Position numbers and translations under genes: made by a program. From positions 1 to 19,642 of the forward strand of contig CAZLPW010000036.1 of assembly GCA_964561495.1 (NCBI GenBank): a stretch of 19,642 nucleotides of DNA, in the 5' to 3' direction. Position 1 is the stretch's first letter; every line of letters starts with the position of its first letter. The notes below the pieces were generated by a model. It worked only from the letters and a program-made list of their open reading frames with translations, was not told the origin of the DNA and ran no database searches. Shown piece after piece: positions 7,379 through 15,609 of this stretch. The stretch comes from CAZLPW01 sp964561495 (GTDB lineage: Bacteria; Fidelibacterota; Marinisomatia; Marinisomatales; UBA1611).

Positions 7379-9310
7379 ATGAAGTTAGATTATTTACCAA
7401 GCATTAAATCGCCTGATGACATCAAAAATTTTTCAGTTGAAGAGTTGCAAGAATTGTGTAATGAATTAAGATCTTTTATAATAAATACGGTTACCGAAGT
7501 TGGCGGGCATTTGGCGCCAACTCTTGGTGTGATTGAACTTACGGTGGCTTTACATCATTTATTTGATACCCCTAAAGACAAATTAGTTTGGGATGTTGGT
7601 CATCAGGGTTATGCTCATAAAATTTTAACTGGTAGATTTAAGAAATTCCGAACTATTAGGAAATATAATGGAATTAGTGGATTTCTAAAACGATCAGAAA
7701 GTAAATTCGATGCTTTTGGAGCTGGCCATGCTTCTACCTCGATTTCTGCTGCTTTAGGGATGGCTGAAGCAAGATTCCAAAAAAATGATAATTACAGAGT
7801 TGCGGCTATTATTGGGGATGGATCCATGACAGGTGGTTTGGCTTTTGAGGGGATAAATAATGCTGGGCATTTAGGTAGGCAATTATTAGTGATATTGAAT
7901 GATAATGAAATGTCTATTAGTCCAAATGTTGGTGCCCTATCAAAGTATTTTACTAGGATAATTTCAAATCCATTGTACAATAAGGTTAGAAATATTGTGT
8001 GGGATAGTACTGGAATAATTCCAATGGGAAAATCTACAACCAGATCCTTAATAAAAAAATTAGATGAAACCTTGAAAAGTTTGATCGTTCCAGGTATGTT
8101 ATTCCAAGAGCTGGGGTTTAGATATTTTGGGCCAATTAATGGTCATGATCTTAATGAAGTTTTGCATACATTAAATAATATTAAGGATATACAGGCACCT
8201 GTTTTACTTCATATTTTAACCAAGAAAGGTCAAGGTATGTTGAATGATGCAAAAGGAAAAGAAGAATACCATATTGATGCAGTGAAATTTCATGCTGTTA
8301 AGCCTAATGGTAAGATGCCAAAAGACTTAAAACCAAAGGCAAAAGAAGAATCAGCTCCAATTTTTCAGAATGTTTTTGGTTCTTTAGTATGTGAATTAGC
8401 AGAAAAAAGAAAGGATACTATATGTATTACCGCAGCGATGAAGGAGGGGACAGGTTTAGTTGAATATTCTAAAAGATATCAAAAGAGGTATTACGACGTG
8501 GGTATTGCAGAAGGCCATGCAGTTACTTTTTCTGCTGGAATGGCAACCGAGGGATTTAGACCAATTGTAGCTATTTATTCTACCTTTTTACAGCGTGCAT
8601 ACGATCACATAGTACATGATGTATCATTACAGAGACTTCCTGTTATTTTTTGTCTTGATCGGTCGGGCATTGCAGGTGAGGATGGACCTACGCATCATGG
8701 AGCCCTCGATATTGCATATTTGAGATGTGTTCAAAATCTTATTCTAGCTGCGCCAAAAGATGGCAATGAATTAAGAACATTACTTTATACTGCATTAACA
8801 GTTAATGATAAACCTTTTGCAATTAGATACCCTAAAGCTTCTTCCATAATTTTTAATAAAAAATCTGAAGGAGAAATAGTTAGTATAGGCTCTTGGACTG
8901 TGGAAAGGTCTGGATCAAATATTGCAATATTATCGGTTGGTTCAATGGTTTCTAGTTCTGTAAAAGCATCTGAAATACTTGACTCTATTGGAATGAATGC
9001 TGAAGTTGTTAATTGTAGATTTATAAAACCATTGGATTATTCATATTTAGAAGGTTTACTAAATAAGTTTAATTATGTTTTTACTGTTGAAGAAGGAACT
9101 ATAAATGGAGGATTTGGTGACGCTGTTGCATCCTATTTATTGGAGTCTGGATATAAAGGTAGATTTAAAAAAATAGGTATGCCAGATAAATTTGTTCAGC
9201 ATGGATCGAGAGAAAAGATTTTATCTGTTCTTGGGCTTGATGATAAGGGGATTGCAGATTTTATATCTCAGGAATATAAAGAAAAATCTATTGTATCAAT
9301 TAAAATTTGA
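7379..9310 (+). CDS. dxs: 1-deoxy-D-xylulose-5-phosphate synthase
   Basis: Dxs condenses pyruvate and glyceraldehyde 3-phosphate to DXP using thiamine diphosphate. DXP feeds isoprenoid synthesis and the thiamine ring. The 643-residue protein shows WDVGHQGYAHKILTGR (71-86), the ThDP/Mg motif IGDGSM with Asn174 in ILNDNEMSIS, GFRYFGPINGHD, the catalytic Glu378 in VGIAEGHAVTFSAG, and LDRSGIAGEDGPTHHG in the pyrimidine-binding domain. The C-terminal transketolase domain is complete (EGTINGGFG). Gly379 replaces the Gln usual in the IAEQHA motif; from memory the Gly form is found in Bacteroidetes-like Dxs, which may hint at FCB ancestry. It starts directly at the pdxT stop. ispH lies three genes upstream, so the first and last MEP steps share a putative operon. 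Its product is not needed by PdxS/PdxT, which use the DXP-independent PLP route. Confidence 0.97.
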   Translation: MKLDYLPSIKSPDDIKNFSVEELQELCNELRSFIINTVTEVGGHLAPTLGVIELTVALHHLFDTPKDKLVWDVGHQGYAHKILTGRFKKFRTIRKYNGISGFLKRSESKFDAFGAGHASTSISAALGMAEARFQKNDNYRVAAIIGDGSMTGGLAFEGINNAGHLGRQLLVILNDNEMSISPNVGALSKYFTRIISNPLYNKVRNIVWDSTGIIPMGKSTTRSLIKKLDETLKSLIVPGMLFQELGFRYFGPINGHDLNEVLHTLNNIKDIQAPVLLHILTKKGQGMLNDAKGKEEYHIDAVKFHAVKPNGKMPKDLKPKAKEESAPIFQNVFGSLVCELAEKRKDTICITAAMKEGTGLVEYSKRYQKRYYDVGIAEGHAVTFSAGMATEGFRPIVAIYSTFLQRAYDHIVHDVSLQRLPVIFCLDRSGIAGEDGPTHHGALDIAYLRCVQNLILAAPKDGNELRTLLYTALTVNDKPFAIRYPKASSIIFNKKSEGEIVSIGSWTVERSGSNIAILSVGSMVSSSVKASEILDSIGMNAEVVNCRFIKPLDYSYLEGLLNKFNYVFTVEEGTINGGFGDAVASYLLESGYKGRFKKIGMPDKFVQHGSREKILSVLGLDDKGIADFISQEYKEKSIVSIKI

Positions 9311-9331
9311 ATTGATTTTATAAAATTTTTA

Positions 9332-10969
9332 ATGTCAAATAAATTAAAAAACTGGGAAGTTGATGCTAAAAAATCTCCAACGCGAGATGCGGATTTTGAT
9401 ACAATATCAGGCAAAAAAGTAGATCTTTGTTATTTCCCTAAAGATATAAAAAATGATTATTTAGAAAAATTGGGATTTCCTGGTCATTACCCATACACCA
9501 GAGGCGTTCATCAAAACCTTTATAGAGGCAAACTATGGACAATGAGGCAATTTGCAGGTTTTGGGACTCCTGAAGAAACCAATAAAAGGTTCAAATCTCT
9601 TATGAAGAATGGTCAAACAGGGTTATCGGTCGCCTATGATATGCCCACACTTATGGGCTATGATCCTGATCATCAGTTTTCTGAAGGAGAAGTGGGGAAA
9701 TGTGGTGTTAATGTATTTTCATTGCAAGAAATGGAGACTTTATTTTCTGGAATAAAACTTGATACTATATCTGTATCGCAAACAATTAATGGTCCTGCTT
9801 TTATATTATTAGCTTTTTATATTGCTACAGCACAAAAGCAAGGTGTTGATTTAAAGAATCTGCAGGGCACTCTTCAAAATGATATTTTAAAAGAATTTAC
9901 TGCACAGAAAGAATGGATTTTTCCTCCAAAAACCTCAATGAGGATTGTCACAGACATGTTAACATATTGTAGCAGACATATGCCAAAGTTCAATACAATT
10001 TCAATTAGTGGTTATCATATACGTGAAGCTGGTTCAACTGCTGCACAAGAGCTTGCTTTTACTCTTGCTGATGGTTTTGCGTATGTTGAGCATGGTATAG
10101 AAGCTGGTTTAGATGTCGATGATTTTGCACCAAGGTTATCCTTCTTTTTTAATTCACATTTAGATTTTTTTGAAGAAATAGCAAAATTCCGTGCTGCTCG
10201 AAGGATTTGGGCTAAACACATGAAATTAAGGTATAGCGCAAAAAATGAACGTTCTTTGAAATGTCGTTTTCATACTCAAACTGCGGGCTGTAGTTTGACA
10301 GCTCAGCAACCAGAAATAAATATTGCCAGGACAGGTTTTCAAGCGCTCGCTGGTGTTTTAGGAGGAACCCAAAGTTTGCATACAAATAGCATGGATGAAA
10401 CACTGGCATTACCTACTGAAAAAGCAGCTGAAATTGCACTAAGAACTCAACAATTAATTGCTTATGAGACTGGTGCTGCAAATGTAGTTGATCCATTAGG
10501 TGGTTCTTGGTTTGTTGAAAAACTTACAGATGAAATAGAGAAAGATGTCGAAGAATATTTTGAAGAAATAAATAACCTTGGAGGAGTAATACCAGCAATA
10601 GAGCAAGGGTTTTTTCAGCGCGAAATAGCTCAATCTGCTTCAGAATATCAAAAAAAAATTGATGAAAATAAACGAATCGTAGTTGGAGTAAATAAATTTA
10701 TTAAAGAGGATGAGGAACTAGATATCCCTGTACTAGAGATTGATCCAGATACTATAAATAAACAGCTTAAAAAGCTAAAAATTTTTAAAGAATCAAGAAA
10801 TGATTTAGTTGTATCTTCTTCATTAGATGCAATCCGATTAGCATGTAGAACCAATGAAAATTTAATGCCTCTTCTCATTTCGGCTGTTAAATCTCATGCA
10901 ACTCTTGGAGAAATAATTATCGAAATGAAAAAAGAATTTGGTGAGTGGCAGGAGAATACAGGTTTTTAA
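9332..10969 (+). CDS. icmA: B12-dependent acyl-CoA mutase large subunit, isobutyryl-CoA mutase-like
   Basis: This is the substrate-binding TIM-barrel subunit of a coenzyme B12-dependent acyl-CoA mutase. The 545-residue protein has no C-terminal B12-binding domain (no DxHxxG), so it needs a separate small subunit, which is not in this window. Family motifs are YTRGVHQNLYRGKLWTMRQF (55-74), AYDMPTLMGYD, the catalytic SGYHIREAG with His229, and FHTQTAGCSL. The residue at the methylmalonyl-CoA Tyr89 position is Phe74, and that at Arg207 is Gln192 (TAQKEWIFPP). The spacing of 118 residues equals that in the known enzyme, and Phe/Gln are the isobutyryl-CoA mutase residues. The likely reaction is therefore isobutyryl-CoA to/from n-butyryl-CoA, though automatic annotation would say methylmalonyl-CoA mutase. 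The ATG lies 21 bases after dxs, with no Shine-Dalgarno. A PduO-type adenosyltransferase upstream can supply the cofactor. Family certain; substrate inferred. Confidence 0.88.
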   Translation: MSNKLKNWEVDAKKSPTRDADFDTISGKKVDLCYFPKDIKNDYLEKLGFPGHYPYTRGVHQNLYRGKLWTMRQFAGFGTPEETNKRFKSLMKNGQTGLSVAYDMPTLMGYDPDHQFSEGEVGKCGVNVFSLQEMETLFSGIKLDTISVSQTINGPAFILLAFYIATAQKQGVDLKNLQGTLQNDILKEFTAQKEWIFPPKTSMRIVTDMLTYCSRHMPKFNTISISGYHIREAGSTAAQELAFTLADGFAYVEHGIEAGLDVDDFAPRLSFFFNSHLDFFEEIAKFRAARRIWAKHMKLRYSAKNERSLKCRFHTQTAGCSLTAQQPEINIARTGFQALAGVLGGTQSLHTNSMDETLALPTEKAAEIALRTQQLIAYETGAANVVDPLGGSWFVEKLTDEIEKDVEEYFEEINNLGGVIPAIEQGFFQREIAQSASEYQKKIDENKRIVVGVNKFIKEDEELDIPVLEIDPDTINKQLKKLKIFKESRNDLVVSSSLDAIRLACRTNENLMPLLISAVKSHATLGEIIIEMKKEFGEWQENTGF

Positions 10970-10978
10970 CATAATCTT

Positions 10979-11407
10979 ATGTTTTTTAGTAAAATAACTA
11001 TAACAATTTTTACTATTTCTTTCTTAGCTGTAATCTGGATTTCGTGGGTTACTTTTAATCCAAATGAGCAAAAACCTGGATTAGTTCGATTTGTATCAAT
11101 TTCTGAACTTGATATTATTAAGGAGAATGAAAGAATTAGATTAGGTGGTTTGGTTAAACCTGGATCTATTAATATATCACCCGATAATCAATTGGAGTGT
11201 AATTTTAGTCTTCAACAAGGTGAACACAATGTAGATGTTCTTTTTTCTGGAATTAGACCAGATATGTTTAAAGATGAGGCGGAAGTAATTATAGAAGGCA
11301 ACTATATTCGAGGCAAATTTTCAGCAGATCAATTACAAACAAAATGTGCTTCAAGATATGAAGGCGATTTAAAGGACCAATCACCCTATAAGTACAAAAA
11401 TATATGA
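10979..11407 (+). CDS. ccmE: Cytochrome c maturation heme chaperone CcmE, CxxxY type
   Basis: CcmE carries heme covalently in the periplasm, from the CcmABCD complex to the CcmF heme lyase. The 142-residue protein has one N-terminal membrane anchor (about residues 5-24), then a small beta domain with RLGGLVKPGSI (54-64) and VLFSGIRPDMFKDEAEVIIE (87-106). The heme-attachment segment is KCASRYEG (122-129), with Cys123 and Tyr127. Where E. coli-type CcmE has HxxxY, this one has CxxxY, the variant described in Desulfovibrio and archaea (System I*). The gene starts ten bases after the mutase and overlaps ccmF by four bases (ATGA). No Shine-Dalgarno is visible. Family call firm; the heme-binding role of Cys123 follows from the family. 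Confidence 0.92.
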   Translation: MFFSKITITIFTISFLAVIWISWVTFNPNEQKPGLVRFVSISELDIIKENERIRLGGLVKPGSINISPDNQLECNFSLQQGEHNVDVLFSGIRPDMFKDEAEVIIEGNYIRGKFSADQLQTKCASRYEGDLKDQSPYKYKNI

Positions 11408-13380
11408 TTCCTATTTTAGGCAGTATTACTCTAAGTACAGCTTTGGGGTTATGTTTAGTAAGCGTTTTTTTGTTATTTATAGGAATAAGAAATAAAGAAG
11501 CCAAATATTTTATTTCTGCACACCGAACTATAAATTTAATTTCAATTTTAAATATTTTTTCAACTTTTCTTTTAATTAACGAATTGATTGGAAGCAATTT
11601 TAATGTAAAATATGTTGCCCATTACACAAGTATTGAGACCCCATTAATCTTTAAAATAACAGCACTATGGGCGGGCCAATCTGGTTCCTTATTGTTCTGG
11701 TTATTTGTTCTTTCAATCTATACTTTAATTGTCTCCTATAAAGAGCAGAAAGCAGTCGCTATGTATTTTCAGTGGGTGCTATTAGTCCTTGCTTTAGTTC
11801 AGTCCTTTTTCCTTATTTTACTTAATTTTATTGAAAATCCATTTGAACCTATTAATGTTGATTTCATTGTTTATAACGGCAATGGTTTAAATCCTCTTCT
11901 ACAGAATTTAACAATGGCAATTCATCCACCTACTCTATATCTAGGTTATATAGGATTTACTATTCCATTTGCATTTGCTATAGGTGCATTAATTACTAAA
12001 CAGTTAGATAGTATTATATGGATAAAAAAAATAAGACGCTGGACGTTAACTGCGTGGCTGTTTCAGAGCGGAGGAATTATACTTGGAGGATGGTGGGCCT
12101 ATCAAGAATTAGGCTGGGGGGGCTACTGGGCATGGGATCCTGTTGAAAATGCTTCTTTTATGCCATGGCTTACTGCCACAGCATTTTTACATTCTATTTA
12201 TATTCAAGAAAAGAAAGGGCTTCTTAAGCTATGGAATATTATTCTTATATTGGCTACCTTTATTTTGGTAATGTTTGGAACCTTTCTGACTAGAAGTGGA
12301 GTTATGTCTTCAGTTCATTCTTTCGCAGTTTCCGATCTGGGGCCTGCATTCCTAATCTTTATATTTATTACATTGATTATATGTTTCTATTTAGTTTGGC
12401 TTAGACTCCCAATATTTGAATCACAAAAAAAAATTAAATCCATTTCATCTAGAGAAAGTGGTATTTTATTCAATAATGTAATATTTGTTGTAATATGCTT
12501 TTCTGTATTTTGGGGTACTATTTTCCCTGTTTTATCGGAGGCAGTGAGAGGTTCAAAAATAACAGTTGGTCCGCCATTTTATAATCAAGTGAATATCCCG
12601 ATTGGTTTAATCTTATTATTTTTTACTGGTGTTGGGCCATTATTAGTTTGGGGGCATACATCAAAAAAAGCATTTTTTAATAATTTCAAGATTCCAATTA
12701 TAGTTATGATATTTTTATGTTTTTTATGTTTTTTTCAAGGAATAAAAGGTGCAGCTATGGTCTCATTTTCATTAGCTGGATTTTCATTGGCAGCTATTTT
12801 AAAAGAATTTTGGCGTGGTATACTTTCAAGAAAAAATCAATTTAATGAATCGATTTTGAGAGCTTTTTTTTCTTTGATTAATAAAAATAGAAATCGCTAT
12901 GGAGGGCACATTGTTCATCTTGGGATTATAATAATGTTTATTGGATTTACAGGACATGCATTTGATTCAGAAATAGAATTTTCACTTAAAAATAGAGAAT
13001 CTATTGATTTTAATGGATACCGATTTGAACTTGCTTCATTATCATCAGAAGAGCGCCCAAATCATTTTGCTTGGATTGCTGAAATGAAAGTTAGTAAAAA
13101 TGACAAAAAATTAATCACTACATTATATCCAGAAAAACGTGTTTATTTTCATAAGCACCCTAATCCAGATAAGAGACAACCACATAGTGAATTAGATATT
13201 TATTCTACAATTAGGAAAGATATTTATTCTATTTTTTCTGGAATTGATGGAGAAAATGAGACAGCATTTTTTAAGATTATGATAAACCCATTAGTTAGAT
13301 TAGTATGGTATGGAGGATATATTCTAATTATAGGAACTTTGATTATTTTATTGCCAAATAAAGAAAAATTATGGATTTAA
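11404..13380 (+). CDS. ccmF: Cytochrome c heme lyase CcmF
   Basis: CcmF is the multi-spanning membrane subunit that takes heme from CcmE and attaches it to apocytochrome c. The 658-residue length is close to that of E. coli CcmF. It shows the heme-handling WWD domain, from Trp230-Trp231 through GWGGYWAWDPVEN (237-249). His174 lies in AIHPPTLYLGY, with further conserved segments GTFLTRSGVMSSVHSFA, WGTIFPVLSEA and GGHIVHLGIIIMF. A soluble periplasmic domain follows near the end (including RVYFHKHPNPDKRQPHSELD), then a last membrane helix. This arrangement and length distinguish it from NrfE/CcsA relatives, though NrfE-type paralogs are close. It overlaps ccmE by 4 bases and the next small gene by 10 bases, so it lies in the middle of a tight operon. 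Confidence 0.95.
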   Translation: MIPILGSITLSTALGLCLVSVFLLFIGIRNKEAKYFISAHRTINLISILNIFSTFLLINELIGSNFNVKYVAHYTSIETPLIFKITALWAGQSGSLLFWLFVLSIYTLIVSYKEQKAVAMYFQWVLLVLALVQSFFLILLNFIENPFEPINVDFIVYNGNGLNPLLQNLTMAIHPPTLYLGYIGFTIPFAFAIGALITKQLDSIIWIKKIRRWTLTAWLFQSGGIILGGWWAYQELGWGGYWAWDPVENASFMPWLTATAFLHSIYIQEKKGLLKLWNIILILATFILVMFGTFLTRSGVMSSVHSFAVSDLGPAFLIFIFITLIICFYLVWLRLPIFESQKKIKSISSRESGILFNNVIFVVICFSVFWGTIFPVLSEAVRGSKITVGPPFYNQVNIPIGLILLFFTGVGPLLVWGHTSKKAFFNNFKIPIIVMIFLCFLCFFQGIKGAAMVSFSLAGFSLAAILKEFWRGILSRKNQFNESILRAFFSLINKNRNRYGGHIVHLGIIIMFIGFTGHAFDSEIEFSLKNRESIDFNGYRFELASLSSEERPNHFAWIAEMKVSKNDKKLITTLYPEKRVYFHKHPNPDKRQPHSELDIYSTIRKDIYSIFSGIDGENETAFFKIMINPLVRLVWYGGYILIIGTLIILLPNKEKLWI

Positions 13381-13646
13381 TATCGTTTATCTTTTTAGTT
13401 CTTTTTTTTGTAATTATTTCATGGTATTTGACGGTGCCTTTTTTTGATATGAGTTGGGATAATGAATATAAAAATGAAGACAATAATTCTGAATTAAATC
13501 AAAGAAAAGAAATATTATATAGTCAATTAAAAGAATTAGAACTTGATCGCAAAATTGATAATATTTCTGAAAATGATTTCATTATAGAACGACAAAATCT
13601 TAAAAAAGAAGTTTCAATTATTTTAAATAAATTGAAAGCCAAATAA
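13371..13646 (+). CDS. Short CcmI-like membrane protein
   Basis: This 91-residue protein has one N-terminal membrane helix (about residues 4-22), an acidic polar linker, and a predicted helical, coiled-coil-prone segment (about 43-90). That segment, ILYSQLKELELDRKIDNISENDF, resembles the conserved start of CcmI/CycH, in which a leucine-rich 'L-ELE-D---G-IS--DY' helix follows the first membrane helix. Full CcmI proteins carry further domains, including TPR repeats that hold apocytochrome c; these are absent here. No Cys is present, so it is not CcmH or CcmG. It lies between ccmF and ccmA with overlaps of 10 and 1 bases, which supports a role in cytochrome c maturation. The likely part is an assembly or apocytochrome-handling accessory to CcmF; that function is inference. 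Confidence 0.68.
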   Translation: MDLISFIFLVLFFVIISWYLTVPFFDMSWDNEYKNEDNNSELNQRKEILYSQLKELELDRKIDNISENDFIIERQNLKKEVSIILNKLKAK

Positions 13647-14278
13647 TGGATTTAGAAATAGTTGAATTAAAAAAATCATTTTATAAACACCTAGTTCTAG
13701 ACTCAATTAATTTAGAAATAAAATCAGGTAAAATTATTGGCTTGATTGGCCCTAATGGAAGTGGTAAAACAACCCTACTCAAATGTATTTCAGGTATATC
13801 GAATATTGATTCAGGTACGATTAAAATTGGATCGGATGTAGTCTCTCCGTTGAACCCAAACTCAAGAAAAAAAATATATTTTATTGGACATGGAAATGGA
13901 ATGTATTCTCATTTTACTGCTTATGAAAATTTGAAATTTTTGGCAGATATATATAAAATTAAATCGAATTTAGATTTGATTATTGAGGAGATTGGATTTG
14001 GAAAAGAGGCAAATAAAATGATTGGGTTTTATTCACAAGGTATGTTGCAAAAGTTGAAATTAGCAAGTTGCGCTCTTATTTCTTCTGAAATTATTTTATT
14101 AGATGAACCGCTTACGGGGCTTGATCAAGATGGGAAAAATTATTTTTTTAACTTACTAAAATTATGGAAAGTTGAAAAGAAGACTATTGTGATATCTTCT
14201 CATGATATTAATTTTCTTGAAAAATTTGCTGACTACACTCTTAAACTTAATAATGGTAATATTAAAAGATTGGATTAG
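13646..14278 (+). CDS. ccmA: Heme exporter ATP-binding protein CcmA
   Basis: CcmA is the cytoplasmic ATPase of the CcmABCD complex that releases heme-loaded CcmE. The 210-residue protein has Walker A GPNGSGKT (35-42), a degenerate ABC signature YSQGMLQKLKLA (129-140, in place of LSGGQ, as usual in CcmA), Walker B IILLDEP (149-155) with the D-loop TGLD, and a switch His in ISSHD. Length and order fit CcmA. The ATG shares one base with the stop of the CcmI-like gene, and three bases separate its stop from ccmB. Generic ABC transporter ATPases look similar, but ccmB and ccmC directly downstream settle the identity. Confidence 0.94.
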   Translation: MDLEIVELKKSFYKHLVLDSINLEIKSGKIIGLIGPNGSGKTTLLKCISGISNIDSGTIKIGSDVVSPLNPNSRKKIYFIGHGNGMYSHFTAYENLKFLADIYKIKSNLDLIIEEIGFGKEANKMIGFYSQGMLQKLKLASCALISSEIILLDEPLTGLDQDGKNYFFNLLKLWKVEKKTIVISSHDINFLEKFADYTLKLNNGNIKRLD

Positions 14279-14281
14279 AAT

Positions 14282-14941
14282 TTGAGATCTTTAATTTGGA
14301 AAGAAATAATGAGCGAGTTGCGAACAAAACAAATTATTTCAACAATGATTGTTTTCGGCCTGGCTATAAATCTTGTATTTGCCTTGAGTTTTAATTTAAA
14401 TAAAGAGCTTATAGAACTAATATCGCCTGGGCTGTTTTGGATAGTTATATTGTTTTGTTCTACATTGGGAATTAATAGAGTTTTTTCTTATGAAATTGAA
14501 GGAGATAGCTATTGGACATGGGTTGGAGCACCGATTGATCGAGGTTTGGTATTTTTATCCAAAGTTATAGTTCTTGTTATAGTTCTACTTTTTTCGGAAA
14601 TCTTTATTGCGATACCTTTTTTTGTTTTTTTAAACATAGATATTGAGTTCTCTATTTTTCATTTTTTAACTACCTTGATTTTTGGGACCTGTTCAATTAT
14701 ATCAATTGGATGTTTAGTATCTGGGCTTACCTTAAGATCTGGGGTAAAAGGAAGTTTAATATCAGTTTTACTTTTTCCTTTATCAACTCCAGTTATAATA
14801 GCAGCCACAAAGAGTACTGAATTTATTTTTAACCAGAAACCAATAAGTGAATGGAGCTTTTGGTTGCTGATTTTAATTACAGTTCCAACTGTATTTTGTT
14901 TAACTGGTTATTTATTATTTAATTATCTTATTGAAGAATGA
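14282..14941 (+). CDS. ccmB: Heme exporter membrane protein CcmB
   Basis: CcmB is the membrane partner of CcmA in the CcmABCD complex. The 219-residue protein has six hydrophobic segments. It shows the family N-terminus LIWKEIMSELRTKQIISTMI (residues 4-23), then ISPGLFWIVILFCSTLGINR and YEIEGDSYWTWVGAPIDRG, and the typical glycine-rich SGLTLRSGVKG loop followed by LLFPLSTPVIIAAT. The start is TTG 14282, three bases after ccmA; the next ATG (14309) would remove the conserved KE motif, so TTG is preferred. The stop overlaps the ccmC start as ATGA. No B-type motif looks damaged. Confidence 0.93.
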   Translation: MRSLIWKEIMSELRTKQIISTMIVFGLAINLVFALSFNLNKELIELISPGLFWIVILFCSTLGINRVFSYEIEGDSYWTWVGAPIDRGLVFLSKVIVLVIVLLFSEIFIAIPFFVFLNIDIEFSIFHFLTTLIFGTCSIISIGCLVSGLTLRSGVKGSLISVLLFPLSTPVIIAATKSTEFIFNQKPISEWSFWLLILITVPTVFCLTGYLLFNYLIEE

Positions 14942-15609
14942 CACAATTTTTTTCCCATTCAATTAATCGTATTCATTTTTTGATTAGTTTCCTATTATCT
15001 GTAATTAACATTTTAATTATTATTTTTTTAAATCCTTTAAATAAGGCACAAGGTTTATTTGGTAATATTTTTTATATACATGTTCCAATAGCTTGGACAG
15101 CCTTTTTAATTTATTTTTTTGTGATGGTGTCTGGTATTCTTTTTTTAATTAAAAAAGATTTTATTTGGGATTACACTGGTCATGCTTGTGCTGAAGTTGG
15201 AACATTATTTATGTTTTTAGTTTTAGTAACGGGCCCGCTATGGGCTAAACCTGCTTGGGGCTATTATTGGCCTTGGGAGCCTAGACTAACAACGAGTTTG
15301 GTGCTATTTGTTATTTATTTGGGCTATTTTATGCTTAGGGAATTTGGCGGTGCTCCAGAGCAGGTTTCTAGATATGCAGCAGTATTGGGCATTGTTGCGT
15401 TTTTGGACGTTCCTATTATATTTATTTCTGTGAAGTTTTGGTTGCCCGAGATGCAATCGCATCCCCAAGTCGGAGAATATTTTGAAGGAAAAAGTTCTTT
15501 GCCAACTCTGCTTATAATCTATTCCTTATTATCTTTTATCCTGTTGTCTATCTTAATGGTTAGATTTAGGATAAATACACTAAAATTATCTGATAACAAG
15601 TATAGATGA
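14938..15609 (+). CDS. ccmC: Heme-handling protein CcmC
   Basis: CcmC loads heme onto CcmE in the periplasm. The 223-residue protein has six membrane segments. It carries the tryptophan-rich WWD domain WGYYWPWEPRLTTS (107-120), with Glu in the position often held by Asp, and the two external heme-ligand histidines, His48 (YIHVPIAW) and His175 (MQSHPQ). Length is typical. A four-base ATGA overlap links it to ccmB, and its stop overlaps the small ccmD-like gene in the same way. Nothing appears missing. CcsA-type relatives also have a WWD domain but are longer and sit with CcsB, which is absent here. Confidence 0.95.
   Translation: MTQFFSHSINRIHFLISFLLSVINILIIIFLNPLNKAQGLFGNIFYIHVPIAWTAFLIYFFVMVSGILFLIKKDFIWDYTGHACAEVGTLFMFLVLVTGPLWAKPAWGYYWPWEPRLTTSLVLFVIYLGYFMLREFGGAPEQVSRYAAVLGIVAFLDVPIIFISVKFWLPEMQSHPQVGEYFEGKSSLPTLLIIYSLLSFILLSILMVRFRINTLKLSDNKYR

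Noticed and set aside
9332..10969. Annotation as ordinary methylmalonyl-CoA mutase
   Set aside because: Phe74 and Gln192 replace the Tyr and Arg that contact the methylmalonyl carboxylate, so the isobutyryl-type name is preferred pending assay.
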